Of a stretch of DNA of 64,000 nt, positions 18,066-27,777 are shown piece by piece (positions within the stretch are counted from its first letter, which is position 1; each line of letters starts with the position of its first letter). Made by a program: the position numbers and the translations under genes. Below the pieces are notes generated by a model, which was not told the DNA's origin, did no database searches, and worked only from the letters and a program-made list of their open reading frames with translations. The stretch is from JAJDXW01 sp965214795 (lineage in GTDB: Bacteria > Pseudomonadota > Gammaproteobacteria > HK1): NCBI GenBank assembly GCA_965214795.1, contig OZ243976.1:4898001-4962000 (forward strand), written 5' to 3'.

Positions 18066-18485
18066 TCAGTCCTTCGCCAGGGGCAGGTCCGCGTTCTGCC
18101 ACGCCATCATTCCCCCCTGCAGGCGATGGACCCGCTCGAACCCCTCCGACCGGAGGCGCCGGGCCGCGCTCGCCGACTGCTGGCCGGTTCGGCAAGCGGC
18201 GATCACCGGCCGCTGCCGGTACTTCCCCAGCCGCCCGAGCCGGCTCTCGACCTGGTCGAAGGGCACGTGGACCGCGTTGACGATGTGACCGTTGCGGAAC
18301 TCGCCGTCGGGGCGCAGATCGATGACCACCGCGTCCTCGCGGCTGATGAGCCGGACCGCGTCGGCGGGCGACACCTGGCCCGACCCGGTGGTCGAGACGG
18401 AGGTCCACACGAGTGCCCCGAGGAGCCCGAGGAAGAGCAGGACGAGCACCACGTGGTCGACCAGGAATGCGGCGAACTGTTCCAT
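18066..18485 (-). CDS. Membrane-anchored rhodanese-like protein (YibN type)
   Basis: A 139-residue protein with one N-terminal membrane helix (about residues 8-30) and a single rhodanese domain. The active-site loop ACRTGQQSA holds the catalytic cysteine. VIDLRPDGEFRNGHIVNAVHVP is the typical first half of the domain. Its position ahead of secB-gpsA matches E. coli yibN. The ATG at 18485 is preferred because the upstream open frame runs into the divergent ctpA gene. A thiosulfate or persulfide transfer role is likely; the acceptor is unknown. Confidence 0.87.
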   Translation of the reverse strand: MEQFAAFLVDHVVLVLLFLGLLGALVWTSVSTTGSGQVSPADAVRLISREDAVVIDLRPDGEFRNGHIVNAVHVPFDQVESRLGRLGKYRQRPVIAACRTGQQSASAARRLRSEGFERVHRLQGGMMAWQNADLPLAKD

Positions 18486-18591
18486 CGGCACCCGGTATCC
18501 GGGAAGGCGGCGGGGACCCTCCCGATCCGGCGCGCGGACCGGGAGGGTCCGGTATATTAGCGGCGCGCGTGGCAAACGCCAAAGGAATTCG

Positions 18592-19884
18592 ATGAACAGA
18601 CGCACAGGGGCGGTCGGTCTCATCGTCCGGGCGGTTGCGCTCTCGGCGGGGCTCTCGCTCTCGTGGGGATCGGCTCGGGGCGACGAATCGAGGACGCTGC
18701 CGGTCGACCGGATCAAGGCTTTCGGCGAGATATTCGACCTCGTCAAGGAACAGTACATCCGCCCGGTGGACGACCGGGAGCTCCTGGAGGACGCAATCCG
18801 GGGAATGGTGAGCGGCCTCGACCCGCACTCCGCCTACCTCAGCGCCGAAGAGCACCGGGAGCTTCAGGAGGGAACGGCGGGAGAATTCGGCGGGCTCGGC
18901 ATCGAGATCACCGCCGAGGACGGCCTCATTCGCATCGTCACCCCGCTCGACGACAGCCCGGCGTCCGAAGCGGGGCTCCTGCCGGGAGATCTCGTGACCC
19001 GGGTGGACGGAGGCTCGGTGCGCGACTTCACCGCGACCGAGGCCGCGGAGCGGATCCGGGGCCAGCCGGGCACCCCGGTCACCCTGACGATCGTGCGCGA
19101 AGGCGAGGACGGGCCGCTCGAGTTCACCATCGTCCGGGACATCGTCGAGATCGCCAGCGTCAAGTCCGAGCTCGTCGAGCCCGGTTTCGCGCGCATCCGG
19201 ATCTCGCAGTTCCAGACCCACACCGGGACGCGCCTCCTCGAGGAGATCCGGCGCGTCGGAGAGGCGAACGACGGCCCGCTCTCCGGGGCGGTCCTCGACC
19301 TCCGGAACAACCCCGGCGGCATCCTGTCCGGAGCCGTCTCCGTCGCCGACGCCTTCCTCGACGACGGGCTCATCGTCTACACCGAGGGCCGGGACCCCGA
19401 CTCGCGCGAGGAGTACTACGCGAAGCCGTCCGACTTCCTCGGCGGCATACCCATCGTCGTCCTCGTGAACGGCGGGTCCGCCTCCGCGGCCGAGATCGTC
19501 GCCGGCGCCCTCCAGGACCGCCGGCGGGCGGTGATCGCGGGTACGCGGACGTTCGGAAAGGGCTCCGTCCAGACCATCGTGACCCTGGACGACGACTCGG
19601 CGTTGAAGCTCACCACCTCCCGGTACTACACCCCGTCCGGGCACTCGATCCAGGCGCGGGGGATCGTTCCCGACATCGAGCTTCCCACGCTCCGGATCGA
19701 GGCCGCGGAGGGCGGAAGCTCGATCGTCGAGGTCAACCTTCCGGATCACCTCGAGAGCGACGGGATCGCACCGGCGGAGACGACGGCCGGAGTCGCGGTG
19801 GAGTCGCTCGCGCTGAAGGACTTTCCCCTCTTCCAGGCAATCAGTATTCTGAAGGGACTCGCGCTGCAGCGATCGGGCACCTGA
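18592..19884 (+). CDS. ctpA: Carboxy-terminal processing protease CtpA (S41)
   Basis: A 430-residue secreted S41A protease: signal peptide (about 1-28), an N-terminal helical part with GLDPHSAYL, a PDZ domain beginning FGGLGIEI and the protease core. The Ser-Lys dyad is in NGGSASAAEIVAG and TRTFGKGSVQT. AAAGGA five bases ahead supports the ATG at 18592. A GGACC/GGTCC hyphenated palindrome and a TATATT lie in the divergent gap to the rhodanese gene. This is the second S41 protease in the window and is shorter and better related to CtpA than the prc product. Confidence 0.93.
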   Translation: MNRRTGAVGLIVRAVALSAGLSLSWGSARGDESRTLPVDRIKAFGEIFDLVKEQYIRPVDDRELLEDAIRGMVSGLDPHSAYLSAEEHRELQEGTAGEFGGLGIEITAEDGLIRIVTPLDDSPASEAGLLPGDLVTRVDGGSVRDFTATEAAERIRGQPGTPVTLTIVREGEDGPLEFTIVRDIVEIASVKSELVEPGFARIRISQFQTHTGTRLLEEIRRVGEANDGPLSGAVLDLRNNPGGILSGAVSVADAFLDDGLIVYTEGRDPDSREEYYAKPSDFLGGIPIVVLVNGGSASAAEIVAGALQDRRRAVIAGTRTFGKGSVQTIVTLDDDSALKLTTSRYYTPSGHSIQARGIVPDIELPTLRIEAAEGGSSIVEVNLPDHLESDGIAPAETTAGVAVESLALKDFPLFQAISILKGLALQRSGT

Positions 19885-19896
19885 ACGGCCGAACCG

Positions 19897-21111
19897 GTGC
19901 GCGCTTCCGCCGTCATCGCCGTCGTGCTCTCGATCGCCGTTACCGCCTGGATGGTCTCCGGGCAACTCGGCGGCGGGGAGCCCGCTCCCGCTGCGCCGGA
20001 GGCGGGGGCAGGCCCCGCGGCATCGCGGAACCCGGTCCCCCGGGTTCGCGTGAAGCGCATGAAGGCCCGCTCCCACGGGGTCGCGGTCACGGTCCGGGGG
20101 CGGTCCGAGGCCAGCCGTCGGGTGGACGTGCGGGCGGAGACGGACGGGCGGATCGTCGAGATCGGGGCCACGCGGGGCGACACCGTCGAGGAGGGCGGCG
20201 TGCTCGCCCGCCTCGCCGTCGAGGAACGCCGGGCGAAGATCGCCGAGTACAAGGCCCGGCTGCGCCAGCGGCGCATCCACTTCGAGGCGACCGAAGCGCT
20301 GGCCAGGAGGGGGCTCAGTTCCCGGGAAGCGCTCGCGACCGCGAAGGCCGACATCGACGCGGCGACGGCGGCGGTGGAGCAGGTCGAGGTCGAGATCGCC
20401 CGGACCCGCCTGCGCGCCCCGTTCGACGGGGTGCTCCTCGAAGGACACGCGGAGCTCGGCGACTACCTGAAGCAGGGGGATCGCTTCGGACGCATCATCG
20501 ACCTCGACCCCATCCTCTTCGTCGGCAGCGTGACCGAACGGTCCGTCGCATGGCTTCGTCCCGGTCTCCCGGCGGTGGCGACCAGCCTGGCCGGGGACGA
20601 GATCCCGGGCGCCCTGCGCTACGTTGCCCCGGCGGCGGACCCCGCGGTGCGAACGTACCGGATCGAAGTCGAGGCGGCGAACCCCGGCTACCGGATCCGC
20701 GAGGGCGTGACCGCCGACATCGCCATCGAGGTGGACACCACGATGGCGCACTTCGTCACCCCGGCGCTCCTCAGCCTCGCCGACGACGGCACCATCGGGC
20801 TCAAGACGGTGGACGCGCGCAACCGGGTGCGCTTCCGGCCGGTCGATATCATCGAGGACACCCCGGGCGGGGTCTGGCTCGCGGGCCTGCCCCCGGAGAT
20901 CCGGGTCATCACCGTCGGACAGGACTTCGTGTCCGCCGGCCAGGAAGTGATGCCGGTGGACCTCGACGAAGCCGGCCGGGGGAGCGACGGTCCCGCGGGC
21001 GGCGGCAAGCCCGGCCTCGAGATGCCGGCCGCGGCCCCTCCGGCGGGGAGTCCGCCGTCCGGGAGGACCGCGGAGACGGCCTCTTCCACCTCGCCGCGGA
21101 GCGCGTCGTGA
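19897..21111 (+). CDS. RND efflux periplasmic adaptor (membrane fusion protein)
   Basis: A 404-residue adaptor with an N-terminal membrane anchor (about 3-22), a lipoyl domain half (RAETDGRIVEIGATRGDTVEEG), an alpha-hairpin, the second lipoyl half (TRLRAPFDGVLLEG) and beta-barrel/MP domains. The C-terminus carries a Gly/Pro/Ala-rich tail of about 50 residues. GTG start 12 bp after ctpA. It overlaps the pump gene by 4 bp (GTGA). No outer-membrane factor gene follows, so the pump must use a TolC-like protein encoded elsewhere. Confidence 0.9.
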   Translation: MRASAVIAVVLSIAVTAWMVSGQLGGGEPAPAAPEAGAGPAASRNPVPRVRVKRMKARSHGVAVTVRGRSEASRRVDVRAETDGRIVEIGATRGDTVEEGGVLARLAVEERRAKIAEYKARLRQRRIHFEATEALARRGLSSREALATAKADIDAATAAVEQVEVEIARTRLRAPFDGVLLEGHAELGDYLKQGDRFGRIIDLDPILFVGSVTERSVAWLRPGLPAVATSLAGDEIPGALRYVAPAADPAVRTYRIEVEAANPGYRIREGVTADIAIEVDTTMAHFVTPALLSLADDGTIGLKTVDARNRVRFRPVDIIEDTPGGVWLAGLPPEIRVITVGQDFVSAGQEVMPVDLDEAGRGSDGPAGGGKPGLEMPAAAPPAGSPPSGRTAETASSTSPRSAS

Positions 21112-24100
21112 CCCTCATCGACGCGGCGGTCAGCCGCTCGCGGACCACCCTCTCGGCCCTCGTCCTCGTCCTTGCAACCGGGTTCGCCGCCTACGTCCAG
21201 ATCCCGAAGGAGGCGGACCCCGACATCTCCATCCCCATCATCTACGTCAACCTGAACCACGAGGGGATCGGGCCGGAGGACGCCGAACGTCTCCTCGCCC
21301 GCCCGATGGAGATCGAGCTCCGTTCGATCGAAGGGCTCAAGCAGCTCTCGTCCGCGGCCTACCAGGGCGGCGCCTACCTGCTGCTCGAGTTCGACGTGGG
21401 GTTCGACGCCGACCAAGCCCTCGACGACGTCCGCGAACGGGTGGACAAGGCCAAGCCCGAGCTGCCGGAAGACACCGACGAACCCAGCGTGGTGGAGGTC
21501 AACCTGAGCGAGTTCCCGGTCATCATCGTCACCCTGGGAGGCGCCCTTCCGGAGCGCGCGCTGCTCGGCATCGCCCGGGACCTCGAGGATCGGCTGGAAA
21601 CGATTCCGAGCGTCCTCGACGCGACGATCGGCGGGGACCGCAGGGAAGTGGTGGAGATCATCATCGATCCGATGCTCATGGAGAGCTACGAGATCGACGC
21701 CGGGCAGGTGCTCGGGATGGTGGCGCGGTCGAACACGCTCGTCGCGGCCGGGCAGCTCGATACCGGCCGGGGCCGGTTCGCGGTCAAGGTGCCGGGGCTC
21801 TTCGAGTCGCTGTCCGACATCCTGGACATGCCGATCAAGGTCGCCGGCGACAGCGCGATCACGGTGCGGGACATCGCTTCGGTGCGCCGCACCTTCAAGG
21901 ACCACGTGACCATCGCGCGGGTCAACGGCAAGCCGGCGCTCAGCCTGGAGGTCTCGAAGCGGGTCGGCGAGAACATCATCGACACCACGAACGCGGTGCG
22001 TCAGGCGGTCGATGCGGAGCGGGCCCACTGGCCGGCGGGCGTGGAAGTGCAGTTCTCGCAGGATCGCTCGGGCGACATCCGCACCATGCTCAACGACCTC
22101 GAGAACAACGTGACGAGCGCGATCCTCCTCGTGATGATCATCGTCGTGGCCGCCCTCGGGCTGCGCTCGGGGTTCCTCGTCGGGATCGCGATCCCGGGTT
22201 CCTTTCTGACCGGGATCCTGGTGCTGTCCACCCTCGGGCTCACCGTCAACATCGTCGTCCTGTTCTCGCTCATCCTGGCCGTGGGCATGCTCGTGGACGG
22301 AGCCATCGTCGTCACCGAGTACGCCGACCGGAAGATGCGCGAGGGCGAGCTGCCCCGGCACGCGTACGTGCTCGCGGCGCGACGGATGAGCTGGCCCATC
22401 ATCGCGTCGACCGCGACCACCCTCGCGGCCTTCGCCCCGCTGCTGTTCTGGCCGGGCATCGTCGGCGAATTCATGAAGTACCTTCCCATCACCCTGCTCG
22501 CCACGCTGAGCGCCTCCCTGCTGATGGCGCTCGTGTTCGTACCGGTTCTCGGCACCAACCTCGCCCCGGTCACGCGGGGCTTCCTCTTCATCGCGACGAC
22601 GCTCGCCGGCGGGATGCTCGCCGCCGCCCTCGCCTTCCGCGGCTACGGACTCCTGCTCGGGGACCCGCCGGGGATGGCCGGCGCCGCGGCCGGAGCGGCC
22701 GCCGGCCTCGCGGGCGCCTGGCTCGGATGGATCGCCGGGCGGCGGCTCGGAGCGTGGTCGGACCGTCACTTCCTGCGGCGGCCCGGCCGGAACGTCGCGG
22801 GGAGCGGGGCGCTCCGGGCGGAAAGCGACATCGACCCCGCGACCCTGCCCGGGGTCACCGGAGCCTACGTGCGAGCCCTCGCCCGCGTGCTGCGCCGCCC
22901 CGGCAGCGTGCTCGTCGCGGCCGGGGCGACCCTCGCGCTCGCCTGGGCGGCGTACACCCAGTTCGGGAAAGGCGTGGAGTTCTTCCCCGACGTGGAGCCG
23001 GAGCAGGCCAAGGTCCTCGTCCATGCCCGCGGCAATCTTTCCGTTGCGGAGAAATCCGCCCTGGTCCGGGAAGTCGAGGCGGAGATCCTCGCGATGCAGC
23101 GCGAGCGGGGCGAGTTCGACACCATCTACATGCTCGCCGGCAACCTCGACAACACGGGCGACGATCCGGAGGATGTCGTCGGCACGCTGTCGCTCGAGTT
23201 CGCGGACTGGGAGACGCGCCGCACCGCCAACGAGATCCTGGCCGAGATCCGGGAGCGCACCGCCCCCCTCGCGGGGATCCGGGTGGAGACCCGGTTCCCG
23301 AGGGCGGGGCCACCGGTCGGAAAGCCGGTCGCGCTGCAGCTCACCTCGCGGGACCCGGAGCGGCTCGAGGCGGAGGCGGCCCGCGTCGCCGCATTCTTCC
23401 GGAGTCTCTCGGGCCTCAAGGACATCGAGGACGGACGCCCGATCCCGGGGATCGAATGGGAGATCGGCGTCGATCGCATCCAGGCCGCGAAGTTCGGGCT
23501 CGACGTGGCGACCGTCGGACAGTTCGTGCAGCTCGTCACCCGGGGGCTCAAGATATCCGACTATCGCCCCGACGACAGCGACGAGGAGATCGAGCTCGTG
23601 ATCCGCTACCCGGAGTCGTACCGGACCCTCGACGAACTCGACCGCATCCGGATTCCGACCGCGCAGGGCGGGGTGCCGATCGGCAACTTCGTCGAGCGCC
23701 GGGCGCGCCCCCGCACCGGGACCCTGCGACGCAAGAGTGCGATGCGCGAGACCACGGTGCGCGCCGACGTGCTGCCCGGGGTGCTGGCGGACGACAAGGT
23801 GCGCGAGATCGAAGAGTGGATCGCCGCCGAGGGCATCGATCCCCGGGTGGAGTGGACCTTCCGCGGCGAGGACGAGGAGCAGCAGCAGGCCCGCGAGTTC
23901 CTGACCCGGGCGTTCGGGATCGCGCTCTTCGTGATGGCCCTCATCCTCGTGACCCAGTTCAACCGTTTCTACTCCGCACTCCTCATCCTCTCCGCGGTCG
24001 TGCTCTCGACCGTCGGGGTGCTGATCGGGCTGCTCGTCACCCGCCAGCCGTTCGGGATCGTGATGAGCGGCATCGGGGTCATCGCCCTCGCCGGCATCGT

Positions 24101-24512
24101 GGTCAACAACAACATCGTGCTCATCGACACCTTCGACCGGCTGCGCCGGACGATCGCCGACCCGGTCCAGGCCATCCTGCGCACCGGGGCGCAACGCCTG
24201 CGGCCGGTGATTCTCACCACCGTGACGACCATCTGCGGACTGATGCCGATGGTGATGCAGGTCAACATCGACCTCTTCTCGCGGACGATCACGACCGGCG
24301 CCCCCTCCACCCAGTGGTGGACCCAGCTCGCGACCGCGGTCGCGTTCGGCCTTGCCTTCGCGACCCTCCTCACCCTCGTGGTGACCCCCTGCGCGCTCAT
24401 GGTCCGCGAGAACTACGCCGCCCGGCCGGCGCGCCGTCCCGCCCCCGCGCGAAAGCCCCGCCGCCGCCGGTGGTGGCGGCGCCCCGTTCCGATTCGGGGC
24501 GCGTCCGGGTGA
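21108..24512 (+). CDS. RND (AcrB/MexF superfamily) efflux transporter, inner-membrane pump
   Basis: A 1134-residue RND permease. The N-terminus is RSRTTLSALVLVLATGFAAY, with two large periplasmic loops and about twelve membrane helices. The TM4 proton-relay region is GMLVDGAIVVTEYADRKMREG, where the family has two Asp; here Asp-Gly-Ala-Ile replaces the more common Asp-Asp/Asn pattern. The family segment IVVNNNIVLIDTFDRLRR lies near the end. An extra, Gly/Ala-rich insert (about residues 500-585) extends the central cytoplasmic region, and the C-terminus is a long Arg/Pro-rich tail. Start: GTG overlapping the adaptor stop. Confidence 0.92.
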   Translation: MTLIDAAVSRSRTTLSALVLVLATGFAAYVQIPKEADPDISIPIIYVNLNHEGIGPEDAERLLARPMEIELRSIEGLKQLSSAAYQGGAYLLLEFDVGFDADQALDDVRERVDKAKPELPEDTDEPSVVEVNLSEFPVIIVTLGGALPERALLGIARDLEDRLETIPSVLDATIGGDRREVVEIIIDPMLMESYEIDAGQVLGMVARSNTLVAAGQLDTGRGRFAVKVPGLFESLSDILDMPIKVAGDSAITVRDIASVRRTFKDHVTIARVNGKPALSLEVSKRVGENIIDTTNAVRQAVDAERAHWPAGVEVQFSQDRSGDIRTMLNDLENNVTSAILLVMIIVVAALGLRSGFLVGIAIPGSFLTGILVLSTLGLTVNIVVLFSLILAVGMLVDGAIVVTEYADRKMREGELPRHAYVLAARRMSWPIIASTATTLAAFAPLLFWPGIVGEFMKYLPITLLATLSASLLMALVFVPVLGTNLAPVTRGFLFIATTLAGGMLAAALAFRGYGLLLGDPPGMAGAAAGAAAGLAGAWLGWIAGRRLGAWSDRHFLRRPGRNVAGSGALRAESDIDPATLPGVTGAYVRALARVLRRPGSVLVAAGATLALAWAAYTQFGKGVEFFPDVEPEQAKVLVHARGNLSVAEKSALVREVEAEILAMQRERGEFDTIYMLAGNLDNTGDDPEDVVGTLSLEFADWETRRTANEILAEIRERTAPLAGIRVETRFPRAGPPVGKPVALQLTSRDPERLEAEAARVAAFFRSLSGLKDIEDGRPIPGIEWEIGVDRIQAAKFGLDVATVGQFVQLVTRGLKISDYRPDDSDEEIELVIRYPESYRTLDELDRIRIPTAQGGVPIGNFVERRARPRTGTLRRKSAMRETTVRADVLPGVLADDKVREIEEWIAAEGIDPRVEWTFRGEDEEQQQAREFLTRAFGIALFVMALILVTQFNRFYSALLILSAVVLSTVGVLIGLLVTRQPFGIVMSGIGVIALAGIVVNNNIVLIDTFDRLRRTIADPVQAILRTGAQRLRPVILTTVTTICGLMPMVMQVNIDLFSRTITTGAPSTQWWTQLATAVAFGLAFATLLTLVVTPCALMVRENYAARPARRPAPARKPRRRRWWRRPVPIRGASG

Positions 24513-24527
24513 CGCCCGACCCGGTGG

Positions 24528-24818
24528 TCAGAGCAGCTTGATGAGGGCGACGACGACTCCGGCGATGGCAATCTGGATGGTCACGAGCCCCGCGCCCTGA
24601 ATCCACAGCGCGCGGTAGAGGTCAGCTCGCAAATCCGCGACCGTGCTTTCGAGATCCGCTTTGGTCGCTTCGAGATCCGCCTTGGTGGCCCCCTCGTCCA
24701 GGCCGGCCGACAGCGCGTCGCGAAGGGTGTTCACGATGGCGATGGCGGGTCCCTCGTCCAGTCCGGAATTGCGCAGCCCCGTGACCGCCGCCTGAGTGTC
24801 GAACGTGGTCGAGGCCAT
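24528..24818 (-). CDS. Small coiled-coil protein with C-terminal membrane helix (DUF1640-like)
   Basis: A 96-residue protein: an N-terminal helical part (FDTQAAVTGLRNSGLDEGPA), a short coiled coil built on KADLEATKADLESTVADL, and one C-terminal membrane helix ending ALIKLL. This layout matches the DUF1640/CCDC90-like small proteins that are scattered through many proteobacterial genomes; their role is unknown. It sits alone between the RND pump and glk, convergent with the pump. It is related in style to the coiled-coil proteins at 46.7 and 49 kb. Confidence 0.75.
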   Translation of the reverse strand: MASTTFDTQAAVTGLRNSGLDEGPAIAIVNTLRDALSAGLDEGATKADLEATKADLESTVADLRADLYRALWIQGAGLVTIQIAIAGVVVALIKLL

Positions 24819-24946
24819 GCGGCTCCCTCCCTGGATGATGCGTCACCGAGGAGTATAGTCCCTCGCAGGTCGGATCCGGTCAGCGCAATCCGACGGTAGA
24901 GGATCGGTGAGCAAGTCATGGATAAAACCCCATCGGGCCTGATCCC

Positions 24947-25942
24947 GTGACGGCCGCGGCCATGCCGGGGCTGGTCGGGGATATCGGCGGCACGCGGACG
25001 AGGTTCGGCCTCGTCGGGCGCGACGGAACGCTCGAACGGGTCGAGGTCGGCGAGTGCCGGGACCACGCGGGCCTCGCGGAGGCGCTCGATGCCTATTTCG
25101 AGGGTGCGGGGCGGGGGGTCCGACCGCGACGGGCCGCGATCTCGGTCGCGTGCCCGGTCACCGGGGACCGGGTACGCCTCACCAACCATCCGTGGTCGTT
25201 CTCGATCGAGGGGATCCGCCGGCGCTTCGGCTTCGAGACCCTCGCGGTGGTCAACGACTTCGGCGCCGTCGCGCGCGGGGTGCCGCACCTTGGCGACGCG
25301 GACCGGATGCGGATCGGGGGCGGGCGGCCGGCCGCGGGGGCAGCCATCGCGGTGCTCGGCCCCGGCACCGGGCTTGGCGTGTCCGGCCTGGTTCCGGCCG
25401 GCGGCGGCTGGGCGGTGATCGAGGGAGAGGGCGGACACGCCACGATGGCGGCGACCGGCCGGCGCGAAGCGGACGTCCTGGCGGAGGTCGCCCGCGAGCT
25501 CGGCCACGTGTCCGCCGAGCGGGTGCTGTCGGGGCCGGGGCTCGTCAACCTCCACGCGGCGCTGCGCCGTCTCGACGGCGAACCACCCGGCCCGGACCCC
25601 GCCCCGCACGAGATCGTGGCCGAGGGGGTCCATCGCCGCTCGTCGCGGTGCGGGGAGGTGCTCGACCTCGCGGCGGAGCTGCTCGGCACCTTCGCCGCCG
25701 ACCTGGCGCTCACCATCGGCGCGCGCGGCGGGGTCTACGTCGGGGGCGGCATCGTGCCACGGCACCCGGGGTGGCTCGCCGAGTCCGGGTTCCGCCGCCG
25801 CTTCGAGGCCAAGGGGCGGTTCTCGGAATACCTCGCGGCCATTCCGACCTATCTCATCTTGCACGAGCATCCCGCCTTCCTGGGGCTCGCCTCCCTGGTC
25901 CGCGAGCCGCCCTCGCCCCCGGATCGGAAAGGCGGTAGCTGA
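24947..25942 (+). CDS. glk: Glucokinase (ROK-unrelated Glk family)
   Basis: ATP-dependent glucose phosphorylation in the cytosol. The 331-residue product begins with the phosphate-binding motif GLVGDIGGTRTRFGL, has the glucose-binding VVNDFGAVARGV segment, the adenosine motif VLGPGTGLGVSGL, GEGGHATMA, and GGVYVGGGIVPR near the end, all diagnostic of Glk. GTG at 24947 or ATG at 24962 could start it; no clear ribosome site was seen for either. The gene is convergent with ubiB. Confidence 0.9.
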   Translation: MTAAAMPGLVGDIGGTRTRFGLVGRDGTLERVEVGECRDHAGLAEALDAYFEGAGRGVRPRRAAISVACPVTGDRVRLTNHPWSFSIEGIRRRFGFETLAVVNDFGAVARGVPHLGDADRMRIGGGRPAAGAAIAVLGPGTGLGVSGLVPAGGGWAVIEGEGGHATMAATGRREADVLAEVARELGHVSAERVLSGPGLVNLHAALRRLDGEPPGPDPAPHEIVAEGVHRRSSRCGEVLDLAAELLGTFAADLALTIGARGGVYVGGGIVPRHPGWLAESGFRRRFEAKGRFSEYLAAIPTYLILHEHPAFLGLASLVREPPSPPDRKGGS

Positions 25943-25985
25943 AGACGGTGCCCGCGGCGACGGGAACGAGACCCGCGCGGCCGGT

Positions 25986-27554
25986 TCAGCGCCCGCGGGC
26001 GGCCCCGAGGAGGCACAGGAGCCCTGCCCCCGCGGCCGCGAGCCCGGGGTAGAGGCCGAGGACCTCGGCCGGCCGGCCGAGGAGGAGCGCACCCGCGATC
26101 ACGAGGCCGGCCCCGGTGATCGCGAGCACGATGCGGCCGTTTCCCCCGGCGGACGGAACGGGCGGCGCGGGCGGAGGAAGGGTCGTGTGCCGCTTCAGGT
26201 ATTCGTGGACCAGCTCGGGCAGCTCCGGCGCGATGTGCAGCCAGCGCGGCAGCCGGCCGCGCACCCGCTCCGCGAACGCCCGCGCCGACGCCTGGTCCCG
26301 GACCCACTGCTCGAGGATCGGCCGGCCGGTAGCCCAGAGATCGAACTCGGGATAGAGCTGTCGGGCCAGCCCCTCGATGTGCAGCAGCGTCTTTTGCAGG
26401 AGCACGAGCTGCGGCTGCACCTCCATCTCGAAGCGCCGCGCGGTGCGGAAGAGGCGCACGAGGAGCTGCGCGAAGGAGATGTCCTTGAGCGGACGATGGA
26501 CGATGGGCTCGCACACCGCGCGGATCGCCGACTCGAGCTCCTCCACCCGGACATGGGACGGCACCCACCCCGAGGCGACGTGCAGCTCCGCCACCTCCCG
26601 ATAGTCCCCGCGCAGGAACGCAAAGAGGTTCTCCGCGAGGTACCGCTGGTCCTCGGTGCCGAGGCTGCCCATGATCCCGAAGTCCACCGCGATGTAGTGC
26701 GGCGATTCGCGGGACACGAAGATGTTGCCGGGGTGCAGGTCGGCGTGGAAGAAGTTGTGGCGAAAGACCTGGGTGAAGAAGATCTCGGCCCCCCGCTCGG
26801 CGAGGTGCTCGAGATCGAACCCCGCTTCGCGGAGCGCCTCGACGTCGTCCACCGCGATGCCGTCGATCCGATCGAGCACGAGCACGTCGCGCCGGGTATG
26901 CGACCAGTGGACCTGCGGCACCTCCAGCAGCCCCGTCCCGAGGAAGTGGCGCCGCAGGGTCGAGGCGGCCGCCCCCTCACGCAGCATGTCGAGCTCGTCG
27001 AGGAGGATCTTCTCGAACTCGGCGACGACCGCGACCGGGTGGAGCCAGCGCACCGCGGGGACGAAGCGTTCCGCGAGCCGGGCGACGACCCGCAGGAGAC
27101 CCACGTCGCGCCGGATCACCTTCTCGAGCGCCGGCCGCACCACCTTGACGACGACCGGAGCCCCGCCCGGAAGCCGCGCGGGGTGCACCTGCGCGATCGA
27201 GGCGGATGCGAGCGGGGTCTCGACGAACTCCTCGAACGCCTCCTCGATGGGCGCGCCGAGCGAGCGCTCCACGATCGCGCGCGCCGTCGCGCCCGGGAAC
27301 GGGGGCACGTGGTCGCGAAGGAGCGCCAGCTCCGCGGCGACGTCCTCGGGAACGACGTCCGGGCGGGCGGACAGGGCCTGCCCGAACTTCACGAAGATGG
27401 GTCCGAGGGTCTCGAGGGTCCTCCGGATCCGGACCCCGCGCGGGGCGCGCCGCGCATCGTAGGCATTGCCGGTCCGGATCCCGAGCACGACGAGGTCGAG
27501 GCGGTATCGCATCGCGACCCAGGCGATGCGGAGCACCCGCAGCAGCCTTCCCAT
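25986..27554 (-). CDS. ubiB: Ubiquinone biosynthesis regulatory kinase-like protein UbiB
   Basis: A 522-residue atypical kinase of the UbiB/ABC1/ADCK family, required for ubiquinone synthesis. The KxGQ motif is in FVKFGQALSARPD, the ExD-like segment is in DELDMLREG, the catalytic loop is FHADLHPGNIF and the metal motif is VDFGIMG. Two hydrophobic helices at the C-terminus anchor it. The start ATG at 27554 lies only 8 bp from the end of repeat R3, which separates it from ubiJ; its ribosome-binding site must lie in or at the edge of that repeat. Confidence 0.94.
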   Translation of the reverse strand: MGRLLRVLRIAWVAMRYRLDLVVLGIRTGNAYDARRAPRGVRIRRTLETLGPIFVKFGQALSARPDVVPEDVAAELALLRDHVPPFPGATARAIVERSLGAPIEEAFEEFVETPLASASIAQVHPARLPGGAPVVVKVVRPALEKVIRRDVGLLRVVARLAERFVPAVRWLHPVAVVAEFEKILLDELDMLREGAAASTLRRHFLGTGLLEVPQVHWSHTRRDVLVLDRIDGIAVDDVEALREAGFDLEHLAERGAEIFFTQVFRHNFFHADLHPGNIFVSRESPHYIAVDFGIMGSLGTEDQRYLAENLFAFLRGDYREVAELHVASGWVPSHVRVEELESAIRAVCEPIVHRPLKDISFAQLLVRLFRTARRFEMEVQPQLVLLQKTLLHIEGLARQLYPEFDLWATGRPILEQWVRDQASARAFAERVRGRLPRWLHIAPELPELVHEYLKRHTTLPPPAPPVPSAGGNGRIVLAITGAGLVIAGALLLGRPAEVLGLYPGLAAAGAGLLCLLGAARGR

Positions 27555-27562
27555 CGGATCTA

Positions 27563-27762
27563 GCCCGGCAATCTCACCAACTTTCGTCGCGAGGACGCCG
27601 AGACGGTGCCGTGGCGGGCCGCACGGACCGAAAGAGCGCGTGCGCGCTGCTGAAGGCGTAGCCGACACTGGCGCGCGCGCTGTCGAAGCGGGTTGAGGGA
27701 GTACGGCCCGTCACAGCGCATGGATCGGTGTCCGCAGCAGAAAGTCGGGGAGATTTCCGGGC
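27563..27762. repeat. Dispersed repeat R3, copy 1 (inside the ubi operon)
   Basis: About 200 bp with imperfect inverted ends (GCCCGGCAATCTCACC at one end, GCCCGGAAATCTCCCC on the opposite strand at the other). The internal stretch around 27625-27650 contains GACCGAAAGAGCGCGTGCGC, which recurs at about 34160. It occupies almost the whole ubiJ-ubiB gap. Confidence 0.8.
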
Positions 27763-27777
27763 GAGGGGTGACCGGGT

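Noticed and set aside
20688..24194. Minus-strand open frame of 1168 codons antisense to the RND genes
   Set aside because: Its product is His/Asp/Arg/Gly-rich with no domain sense, while the plus strand encodes clear RND proteins. High GC content removes stop codons from antisense frames.
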